The translations under genes were made by a program, and so were the position numbers. Shown one piece after another: positions 24,862-30,879 of a stretch of DNA of 32,325 nucleotides. Source of the DNA: Candidatus Thorarchaeota archaeon (GTDB lineage: Archaea > Asgardarchaeota > Thorarchaeia > Thorarchaeales > Thorarchaeaceae); contig DAOVDG010000010.1 of assembly GCA_030669595.1 (NCBI GenBank), positions 1 to 32,325 on the forward strand, given 5' to 3'. Below the pieces are notes generated by a model that was not told the DNA's origin, searched no databases, and was given only the letters and a program-made list of their open reading frames with translations. Positions within the stretch are counted from its first letter, which is position 1. Each line of letters starts with the position of its first letter.

Positions 24862-24915
24862 GAAACAGAGTCGCACCCAATGCTTTGACCAACCAAGCCT
24901 GTGTCTTGTTCATTT

Positions 24916-25269
24916 TCAAGTGTCATCAACGTGATGAGTGAGCATGGCTCCATGAATGAGATCGCGGACGTCTTCTAGCTTGGGAATGCCAATGATGCGT
25001 GATTTGCCCACCACAATAGTCGGCACAGCAATGATGCTTTCAGATTCGATACGGTCCAAATGTGTTTCTATTCGTGATTCAACTACTTCAAAAGCATCCG
25101 CGCCATAGTTTAAATCCCGCGTCGCTTCTTTCACCAATTCCATTGCATGGTTACAGAAACCACAGTGGTCGCTCGTGAAGACAGTTATCTTGATTGCATT
25201 CTTGCGCTTTTGGGATTTATCAATCTGAGAATTATCCAACCAGTCCCGTGATCGATTTCGGTGTGTCAC
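24916..25269 (-). CDS. Thioredoxin/glutaredoxin-fold protein with CxxC active site
   Basis: The product reads ITVFTSDHCGFCNHAMELVKEA at the start of the fold, with a CGFC redox motif. It has a cis-proline loop, IIAVPTIVVGKSRIIGIP, in the middle-to-C-terminal part, so it is a small disulfide oxidoreductase of the cytosol. A GTG at 25269 (117 residues) follows AAGGAG at nine bases. The longer ATG form at 25296 would include that site inside its coding region and lacks its own. The first 25 residues are basic and outside the fold. The partner reductase is unknown, and the gene is convergent with the amidohydrolase gene. Confidence 0.82.
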   Translation of the reverse strand: MTHRNRSRDWLDNSQIDKSQKRKNAIKITVFTSDHCGFCNHAMELVKEATRDLNYGADAFEVVESRIETHLDRIESESIIAVPTIVVGKSRIIGIPKLEDVRDLIHGAMLTHHVDDT

Positions 25270-25387
25270 TTGGTCATTCTCCTTACGGCAGCACATGGCA
25301 AACTACGTAGATTGAAGCTATGCATGATGTTTGGCTTTGATGATTTAATCCCGTCAAGAACAGGAACTCCACGCGATTGCAAGCCCC

Positions 25388-25606
25388 TCACTCAGCGAAT
25401 ATGGGGGGCTTAAGACGAATCTCTTCTTGTACGGAATGGATGGCTCTCAGCGGTATTGATTCCCAATGCCGACTACCTCTCTCCACGATAACAAACGGTC
25501 CAGTTCCTTCATCATACCAGACTTTCTTCACGCGCCCTATGGGAAAGCCCCTGAAGTCGCAAACAAGCTTATTCTTCAGAAGCCATTTCATCTTCTCGTC
25601 CGTCAT
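25388..25606 (-). CDS. PRC-barrel-like small protein
   Basis: A 72-residue protein, KWLLKNKLVCDFRGFPIGRVKKVWYDEGTGPFVIVERG, resembling a PRC-barrel: a small beta-barrel with the GxxIGxVxxV turn (FPIGRVKKV) and a second-half strand pair VIVERGSRHWESIPLRAI. PRC-barrels in archaea occur next to division or RNA-processing genes and bind partners; none is obvious here. The C-terminus ends KPPIFAE. There is no clear ribosome site before the ATG at 25606. About 130 bases of empty sequence separate it from the membrane protein gene at 25739. Confidence 0.6.
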   Translation of the reverse strand: MTDEKMKWLLKNKLVCDFRGFPIGRVKKVWYDEGTGPFVIVERGSRHWESIPLRAIHSVQEEIRLKPPIFAE

Positions 25607-25738
25607 AAGTGCTCATCAATTTGAAGAGCGAATCCCATTGAAGAGCTTGTGTAAGACGGGAGCAATTCCGAGGTAACATACACTCGGGTCATGACTTACT
25701 GATTCACCGCCTGTCTGCGGCTAATGGACATCTGTAAA

Positions 25739-26269
25739 TCACGGGAAGAGTATCATCAATCCGTATAGAAGCCAGTTAGCAATAGCGGGAAAGAAAAGCC
25801 AGACTAGATAATTACCTGGAGGAGCAGTGAATCGATTAATCTGAGAGGGAAGGAATCCCAAATACCCATTGTCAACCGGAGTCCAAGTCCACAAAGCTCT
25901 TTGCCGACTGAGGACTGGCTCGATTATAATCAAGTCCAGAGCAGCCCCAAGCAGCCCAGAGCTCAAGATGGCTCCAGCTGCAGGTAGCCCCATCATCAAT
26001 GAAAACACCAATGTGCCTTGAACTGCGAAAACCCACATGAAGGGAATCCACAATGGCACCCGTCCTACAAAGAAACCATTGGTTTTGGATTTCGTGTAGT
26101 GGTAATACCCCTGTCCCGAAATATAGTGTTCTCCAATGGCGCCAACCATCAGGATAGCCACGATTTGCACAGCCACTCTCCAGCTTGCCATTGTCCAAAG
26201 CAAGTACGTAGTTGAGGCGGCAAGTACGACAAGTATGGCGGCGAGCATAAGTCCAAATATCTTTGACAT
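25739..26269 (-). CDS. Integral membrane protein resembling carotenoid-biosynthesis (CruF/DUF422) proteins
   Basis: The 176-residue product has about five membrane helices. The order of motifs resembles the DUF422/CruF-like family that includes carotenoid hydratases of archaea and bacteria: GEHYISGQGYYHYT near residue 45, a VPLWIPFMWVFAVQGTLVF helix, an ALDLIIIEPVL segment with an Asp and Glu in the membrane (near 115-125), then WTWTPVDNGYLGFLPSQINRF and a closing NYLVWLFFPAIANWLL. The resemblance is in pattern, so I give moderate confidence. It is shorter than the typical 250-300 residues. The ATG at 26269 follows AAGGAG at eight bases. It lies six bases after the HTH gene, so the two form one transcript. 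Confidence 0.55.
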   Translation of the reverse strand: MSKIFGLMLAAILVVLAASTTYLLWTMASWRVAVQIVAILMVGAIGEHYISGQGYYHYTKSKTNGFFVGRVPLWIPFMWVFAVQGTLVFSLMMGLPAAGAILSSGLLGAALDLIIIEPVLSRQRALWTWTPVDNGYLGFLPSQINRFTAPPGNYLVWLFFPAIANWLLYGLMILFP

Positions 26270-26274
26270 GGCGT

Positions 26275-26619
26275 TCACTCCTTGCGCTTCAGGAAGCTCC
26301 ATAGACCGAACTGTGTATTTCTTCGGACGACGTGAGTAGCTGATCTTAGACTTTTGCGAATTGCGGCCCCCCGTTCCTTGAAAGCCACTAGGAACCGTCG
26401 CCCTCTCTTCTCGGTTGTGATGGCTTGCGAATTGAAGGCCTCTTGGATGTCAAGCAGGACATCAATTACCCGGCCCACCGTACGTCGATCAATGTCGAGT
26501 TTCCGTGATAATTCTCCAATCGACAGCGGAACGCCATTCCTAAGCTCCCTAACAATCCGAGCCATGGCGTCAATGTAACCAACGCGTTCCATAGAAGGAT
26601 GAAAGCCTGGAAATGCCAT
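26275..26619 (-). CDS. Winged-helix/HTH regulator upstream of the carotenoid-like gene
   Basis: The 114-residue protein has a helix-turn-helix, VPLSIGELSRKLDIDRRTVG, at about residues 30-50. A recognition-type helix follows and then a wing-like basic strand pair (TTEKRGRRFLVAF). There is no sensor domain. The arrangement is that of small DNA-binding repressors or activators, and cotranscription suggests autoregulation and control of the downstream membrane protein gene. The ATG at 26619 lies about 35 bases after a strong TATA box. A second ATG at residue 10 (26592) is possible. Confidence 0.75.
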   Translation of the reverse strand: MAFPGFHPSMERVGYIDAMARIVRELRNGVPLSIGELSRKLDIDRRTVGRVIDVLLDIQEAFNSQAITTEKRGRRFLVAFKERGAAIRKSLRSATHVVRRNTQFGLWSFLKRKE

Positions 26620-26648
26620 TGTAATTCAACAGGCAGCATCGCCAGCTC

Positions 26649-26658
26649 TAATATATAC
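26649..26658 (-). promoter_or_regulatory. TATA box for the HTH/membrane protein operon
   Basis: GTATATATTA on the minus strand is among the best TATA matches in the window. It is centred 35 bases from the ATG at 26619, leaving a leader of only a few bases. Confidence 0.6.
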
Positions 26659-26711
26659 TTTGTTACGCACACATAATTTGGTACATAAATCGGTGATTGC
26701 TAGATAACAAG

Positions 26712-27296
26712 TCAAGAAGTCACATATCCTTCCTCTTCTTCGTATCCCCACTCAACAATGCTCTCGTCCCCGGTTGGAAGCATCTGTCCGGGTAAGAGGA
26801 ATCCAATGACGGCCATGATGAGACCAACGATGTTCATTGTGCCTCCACTGACAACCCAGACGCGCATGTCGCTGAGCTGGGTGAGACCTATATCCGCAAA
26901 ACCTGTGCCATCGAGGCGGTCAAGTGTAAGTGTGTAGTTCCCAGGATCCAGATCGATCATGACCGTGTTTTCGAAGATAGGAGGGTTGCTGTCCGGAAGT
27001 TGATGTTCAGTTGTTAGGGTCATGTTTATGATATGCATGTCAAACGTATCGTTGTTCATGATCGTAATGTCTACGTTAACAAGCGTGATGTTGGACGGCC
27101 GCACTGATATCCAGACCTCAAGCTGGGGGTAGAACTGGTCTTTGTCCCATATGCTAAATGAACCTCGATTGCCGGCCAGTGCTATGTAACCCACCGCATG
27201 ATATGGCGCGGAGTAGACAATTGCCCCACCTAGAATAATTATGAACGCTCCTCCGAAATAGAGGAATGCTTTCTTGCTGAACCAGACGCTTCTCAT
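26712..27296 (-). CDS. Membrane-anchored protein with an extracellular beta domain, function unknown
   Basis: The 194-residue protein has an N-terminal membrane helix (FLYFGGAFIIILGGAIVY, about residues 11-29) and a second helix near the C-terminus (TMNIVGLIMAVIGFLLPG, about 155-172). Between them is a strand-rich domain with N-glycosylation sequons (NIT, NDT, NMT, NYT). It probably forms a beta sandwich outside the cell: the order NVDITIMNNDTFDMHIINMTLTT then PGNYTLTLDRLD resembles Ig-like domains. The tail after the second helix is acidic (EEEEGYVTS). I recognise no family. A TATA-like box sits 39 bases upstream. Confidence 0.7.
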   Translation of the reverse strand: MRSVWFSKKAFLYFGGAFIIILGGAIVYSAPYHAVGYIALAGNRGSFSIWDKDQFYPQLEVWISVRPSNITLVNVDITIMNNDTFDMHIINMTLTTEHQLPDSNPPIFENTVMIDLDPGNYTLTLDRLDGTGFADIGLTQLSDMRVWVVSGGTMNIVGLIMAVIGFLLPGQMLPTGDESIVEWGYEEEEGYVTS

Positions 27297-27330
27297 GCAT
27301 CAGACACCGAGGTTGACAACTGGAACTAAG

Positions 27331-27338
27331 GATATAGG
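27331..27338 (-). promoter_or_regulatory. TATA-like box for the 194-residue membrane protein gene
   Basis: CCTATATC on the minus strand is centred about 39 bases from the ATG at 27296, suggesting a leader of about 13 bases. Confidence 0.45.
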
Positions 27339-27443
27339 TCTAACGAACCGGACAATGTACATGAAAACTGAACTCCAAGTGCAGTTCATAGGATAAACGC
27401 GTGCCATTGCGAGAACAAAATTTCCGATGATGGCAACCATAGC

Positions 27444-27451
27444 CTTTATAG
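27444..27451 (+). promoter_or_regulatory. TATA-like box for the 130-residue membrane protein gene
   Basis: CTTTATAG lies 46 bases before the ATG at 27497, which also has a GGGAG ribosome-site-like stretch upstream. The 200-base gap therefore carries two divergent promoters and no gene. Confidence 0.45.
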
Positions 27452-27496
27452 GTACGACCAAAACAGTGAGTTTCAAACTATAGGGAGTATCCAGCA

Positions 27497-27889
27497 ATGT
27501 ACTTCGAGTTGTCGCTAATACCATTTCTGTTGATAGTGCTGCTGTTCCTCATTTTCTGGATCGTGCAGGAAGGGAGCCGTTGGCAAAAGCACCCTCAATT
27601 GGGCGTATTCGCCAGGTTCATACAGGCATCAGCTGGAAGAGCCTTTTTCTCGTTCTTCATACTCACATTATTCTTGGTGCCCGCGACCTTGCTTCTCCTG
27701 CAAGGAGTGTGGTGGGACTTACTAGCGACTGGAAAAGCCATTTCGAATACAGTTCCTGTTGTAAATACGCTGCTGCTCATGTTCCTTGTCCTGTCCGGAA
27801 TGATTCCAGTGATGCTAAGCAGTTTCAGGACTTGGCGTCATGCAGTCCGAGCCGCAGCAGAAGTTAGAGTGAGAACTACAACTGGATAA
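27497..27889 (+). CDS. Small three-helix membrane protein, function unknown
   Basis: The 130-residue product is mostly hydrophobic with helices at about residues 5-23 (LSLIPFLLIVLLFLIFWIV), 50-70 (AFFSFFILTLFLVPATLLLL) and 85-105 (VVNTLLLMFLVLSGMIPVML). It ends in a basic tail (RTWRHAVRAAAEVRVRTTTG), probably cytoplasmic. I recognise no family and see no charged residue inside the helices that would suggest transport. The start is set by GGGAG at a suitable distance. The MBL-fold gene follows after 76 bases. Confidence 0.7.
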   Translation: MYFELSLIPFLLIVLLFLIFWIVQEGSRWQKHPQLGVFARFIQASAGRAFFSFFILTLFLVPATLLLLQGVWWDLLATGKAISNTVPVVNTLLLMFLVLSGMIPVMLSSFRTWRHAVRAAAEVRVRTTTG

Positions 27890-27965
27890 GCATCGGTCCA
27901 TTCGATGAATAGACGGGTGAGAAACACCTTTCGCTCTCATAACCCTGAAATGAGGTTAGGTTCAA

Positions 27966-28898
27966 GTGGGCTCGATTGGAGTTGGCAATGAAATCCACGT
28001 TGTTATTGGTGGCGCCTTTCCATTCTGCAATACTGTTGTAGTCATCACCTCTGAGGAACTCGTAGTAATAGACCCAGGCTGTCCTATCGAAGAGCTGCGC
28101 TCCCTTCTGAAGAATCATAATCTCGAACTCCGCGACATTGACACAGTCATTCTGACGCACATTCATCCGGATCATATTGCGCATGCAACGAAATTGCACA
28201 GACTCTCAGGATGCAGAATTGCTGCCAACGAGATGACAGCATCGCTCTTCAATGATAAAGAGGAAATGAAGAAGTTCCTTGGGTTCCACAAAAAGCATCC
28301 CATCAGACCCCTGTGGGAAGAGCTGGTCAACAGGAGCATGTATGGAGCCCTAGAGGATGGAAGAGTAGATGAAGAGCTACGAAACGGCGACAAGTTCGCG
28401 GTGGGGAACCTCACTCTCCGCGTACTATACGCGCCGGGCCATCTCCCCGATCACATGTGCATAGAGTTTCTCGAGCCCAACCTCATCTTCGCATCTGATA
28501 TTGACTGCACAAGGTTCGGCCCATTCTATGGACACGAGAACTCATCCATTCCTGAGTTCAGAGAATCGATACGGATGCTGAAGAAACGTGACTACAAGGG
28601 AATGATCAGTGGGCATCTGCAAGAACCTTTGATTGTTGACCACAGAAATGCTCTTTCAGAGTACGAGAAGCACTTCGACAGACGTGAGGAAGCAGTGCTT
28701 AAGTCAATAGGAGATGGAGCAGAAACAATCGAAGAACTTTCTATCAACCCAATCGTGTATCCACCTCTCTCAGACTTGGTTCTACTTCAGTTTGAGAAAT
28801 GGATGATCGAGCATCACGTGAGCTCCCTCATGGAAAAAGGGTTGGTAGAAGTGGTGAATAAGAAGTTGATCGCGATGTTCCCAGAATCATCTACTTAG
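27966..28898 (+). CDS. Metallo-beta-lactamase-fold hydrolase
   Basis: The 310-residue protein has the MBL core: VVIDPGCP (Asp36), the metal motif THIHPDH (residues 64-70), YAPGHLPDHMCI with the next His near residue 160, DIDCTRFGPFYG with the bridging Asp, and ISGHLQEP with the late His. The C-terminal 90 residues (a helical region with EKWMIEHHVSSLMEKGLVEVV) resemble the winged-helix-like extension found in glyoxalase-II-like/LACTB2 members. It may hydrolyse a thioester, lactone or RNA; the substrate is unknown. The GTG start at 27966 is preceded by GAGGTTAGG. A small ORF begins eight bases after its stop behind a strong ribosome site. Confidence 0.87.
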   Translation: MGSIGVGNEIHVVIGGAFPFCNTVVVITSEELVVIDPGCPIEELRSLLKNHNLELRDIDTVILTHIHPDHIAHATKLHRLSGCRIAANEMTASLFNDKEEMKKFLGFHKKHPIRPLWEELVNRSMYGALEDGRVDEELRNGDKFAVGNLTLRVLYAPGHLPDHMCIEFLEPNLIFASDIDCTRFGPFYGHENSSIPEFRESIRMLKKRDYKGMISGHLQEPLIVDHRNALSEYEKHFDRREEAVLKSIGDGAETIEELSINPIVYPPLSDLVLLQFEKWMIEHHVSSLMEKGLVEVVNKKLIAMFPESST

Positions 28899-28906
28899 GA
28901 GGGGCA

Positions 28907-29029
28907 ATGCTGTGCACAGATCGTTCCATTACATTCTCAAGAAAATGTACTGACGCACTACGAGCGGACCCGGGTTTCACGTACGTCTATCCTTTGTACT
29001 GCATCGACCGAGTTAGCTTTTGGTGTTGA
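28907..29029 (+). CDS. Possible 40-residue Cys-containing small protein
   Basis: An ATG eight bases after the MBL-fold gene's stop opens a 40-codon frame ending in TGA. It begins MLCTDRSITFSRKCTDALRA and has four cysteines (residues 3, 14, 32, 40). AGGAGGGG at 28897-28904 overlaps the upstream stop and places a very strong ribosome site in front of it, so translational coupling is plausible. There is no homology I can recognise, and such ORFs also arise by chance. Confidence 0.3.
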   Translation: MLCTDRSITFSRKCTDALRADPGFTYVYPLYCIDRVSFWC

Positions 29030-29073
29030 CTTGCTAAGCATAGAACATGATACTCATAGTCGGAAGCTGGTGG

Positions 29074-29087
29074 GTGAGTGAACTCAC
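29074..29087. repeat. Inverted repeat GTGAGT-GA-ACTCAC
   Basis: Perfect 6-base arms separated by two bases lie about ten bases upstream of a TATA-like ATATAT and 206 bases before the PAS-kinase gene. An operator for a dimeric regulator is possible. The site also lies within the weak 50-residue ORF, so the reading is uncertain. Confidence 0.35.
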
Positions 29088-29292
29088 GGAGAGTGACATA
29101 TATGCTCAGAATGGTAATGAATTTGTTTATCTTGGTTTCAACCTAATAGGAATTGCACGTGGAGTTACCGAACGCAACCAGAGCGAGGCTTCGTATTGAT
29201 GCAAGCGTTGATACTTCGCAATTCGATTGTTGATGGAAACAGACACCCTTCGCTGCTGCGAGAATTCCAATTGCTAGGAGAATGAGAACTGA

Positions 29293-29868
29293 ATGTCCGA
29301 TGATAAAGCTTCGAAGTTATCTAGTACTCGAAGAGAGGTAACTTCTACTGAGCAACCCCAGCGTGAGGACCTCCTCAAGGCACGAGAGTATTTGGACCTG
29401 GCAGAAGTCATGTTCGTCGCGCTTAACTCGGACGGCATTGTTGTGTTTGCAAATCGCAAGTGCTGCGAGGTCGTGGGTTATGACCATGACGAGGTCATTG
29501 GCAAGGACTGGTTCAAGACCTTTCTCCCAAAGAGGTTTCGAAAGGAAACCTATGATGTATTCAGAAGCCTCATGAAAGGCAAGATCGAGCCAGTGGAGTA
29601 CTTCGAGAATCCAGTCTTGACCAAAGACGGTGAGGAACAAATCATAGCATGGCACAACACAGTTACGAAAAACAGTAAGGGTCGGATAGATGGTATACTC
29701 AGCTCTGGAGAGGACATCACCGAGAGCAAGAAGGCTGAAAGGGCGCTTCAGGAATCCGAGCAGCGCTACAAGGAACTAATCCATATGCTGCCTCAGGGAG
29801 TGGCTATAGCAGATTTGAACGAAGTAGTATCCCTAGTCAACAAGGAGATGTGCAACATCCTTGGATAG
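29293..29868 (+). CDS. PAS-domain histidine kinase, N-terminal part, ended by an in-frame TAG
   Basis: The 191-residue product has a first PAS domain at about residues 35-150 (LNSDGIVVFANRKCCEVVGY, then DEVIGKDWFKTFLP, then GEDITESKKAERAL) and the opening of a second, starting RYKELIHMLPQGVAIADL. Reading stops at a TAG (29866-29868), exactly where PAS domains usually have Tyr in an NILGY-type turn. The frame continues without shift (DSEELMGNPLLDF) into the kinase domains of the next entry. Intact, the protein would be 491 residues. Such kinases sense small ligands or redox and autophosphorylate on His. I suspect a nonsense mutation, a sequencing error, or two polypeptides. Confidence 0.8.
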   Translation: MSDDKASKLSSTRREVTSTEQPQREDLLKAREYLDLAEVMFVALNSDGIVVFANRKCCEVVGYDHDEVIGKDWFKTFLPKRFRKETYDVFRSLMKGKIEPVEYFENPVLTKDGEEQIIAWHNTVTKNSKGRIDGILSSGEDITESKKAERALQESEQRYKELIHMLPQGVAIADLNEVVSLVNKEMCNILG

Positions 29869-29883
29869 GATTCTGAGGAGTTG

Positions 29884-30768
29884 ATGGGGAACCCCTTGCT
29901 TGACTTCGTTGATGTGCGGGATGCGAAAAAGATGACGAATCAGACAGAACGAAGGGCTCAAGGAGTGTTCTCTTCGTATGAATTGCGGATGATTCACAAG
30001 ACCGGAGAGGTCGGGGATGTTCAAGTGACAGCAGCTCCCATGAGGAACAACGCCGGTGAGGTCGATGGAACGATAGGGATCTTCGTGGATATCACCGAGA
30101 GCAAGCAGAATGAGGAGCAAAGGCGCCAGCAGCACAGCGAACTAGAGGTTTATGCTGCGTTGATTCGCCACGACCTGAGGAACGACGTGGGCATCATCTT
30201 GGGAAACGTGGATCTCGCGAAGATGATTGCAGGAGAGAATGATGGCGAGATACTCGATATCCTGTCGTCCACAGAAGCAGTCTGTGAACGAATGATGAAT
30301 CTATTGAAAGCAGTCAGTCGACCAGCAGACTCTATCGAAAAGAGTATCGTAGCACTGGTAAGGAGTGTATCCACCCAGGCTCAAAACGCACACGCAAAAC
30401 TCGTTGTGAACGTGACTGTAGATGATGATGCTGAAGAACTGACAATCGTGGGAAATAGGCTACTTCCAATGGTCTTTGAGAATCTCCTAAGAAATGCTGC
30501 AGCACATGCCGGTGAGAAACCAATAGTAGACATGATAATCTCTAAAGAAGGAAGCAACGTGCAGGTCCTTGTTTCAGACAATGGGCCTGGAGTTCCTGAG
30601 GAAGTTCGAGACCAGCTCTTTCATAGAGGGGTTTCAATAAGTGGAGGAGGTCTTGGTCTGTACCTCTCCAAAGAGATTGTGAATGCCATGAACGGCTCGA
30701 TAGAGCTGATGGACACAGACCCAAGCAAAGGTGCCATCTTCAAAATCCTGCTCCCTCTGACCATGTAA
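29884..30768 (+). CDS. PAS-domain histidine kinase, C-terminal catalytic part
   Basis: Read from the ATG at 29884, this 294-residue segment contains the rest of a PAS domain (LRMIHKTGEVGDVQVTAAP, GTIGIFVDITESKQ), then the phosphoacceptor box ALIRHDLRNDVGIILG. The ATP-binding domain has the N box FENLLRNAAAHAG, the G1 box SDNGPGVP and the G2 box GGGLGLYLSKEI. The signature HDLRN is common in archaeal kinases. GAGGAG at 29875-29880 lies three bases before the ATG, close for a ribosome site but enough for reinitiation. A TTG at 29881 is an alternative. No receiver domain follows, and no response-regulator gene is in the window. Without the first PAS half it might still act as a kinase. Confidence 0.85.
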   Translation: MGNPLLDFVDVRDAKKMTNQTERRAQGVFSSYELRMIHKTGEVGDVQVTAAPMRNNAGEVDGTIGIFVDITESKQNEEQRRQQHSELEVYAALIRHDLRNDVGIILGNVDLAKMIAGENDGEILDILSSTEAVCERMMNLLKAVSRPADSIEKSIVALVRSVSTQAQNAHAKLVVNVTVDDDAEELTIVGNRLLPMVFENLLRNAAAHAGEKPIVDMIISKEGSNVQVLVSDNGPGVPEEVRDQLFHRGVSISGGGLGLYLSKEIVNAMNGSIELMDTDPSKGAIFKILLPLTM

Positions 30769-30879
30769 GCGGGCGCCTACAGGAGTGGTTCCTGAGTTTG
30801 AAGACTAAGGAAGGGTGGAACTAGGTCGATAACGTCGAGGAAGGAGGAGAACAGGGGCGGCCTCGCCGGCCAAATAGGC

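Larger units (their letters stand above)
28899..29292. other. Gap of about 390 bases between the MBL-fold gene and a PAS-kinase gene
   Basis: It holds no recognisable RNA gene. What can be seen is a 40-residue ORF behind a strong ribosome site (28907-29029), a second 50-residue ORF at 29047-29199 beginning MILIVGSWWVSELTESD without a ribosome site, a 6-base inverted repeat at 29074-29087, and TATA-like ATATAT at 29099-29104. Confidence 0.4.

Noticed and set aside
29047-29199. 50-residue ORF beginning MILIVGSWWVSELTESD
   Set aside because: It has no ribosome site and overlaps the inverted repeat and TATA-like sequence; chance seems as likely as a gene.
29866-29868. Pyrrolysine coding at the in-frame TAG as the leading explanation
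   Set aside because: TAG ends several other clear genes here, no pyrrolysine genes are in the window, and PAS domains offer no known need for it; a Tyr-to-stop change is simpler.
30793-30879. G/C-rich stretch between the convergent kinases as a hairpin terminator
   Set aside because: The best stem I found is only four base pairs (CGGC/GCCG) and no T-run follows.
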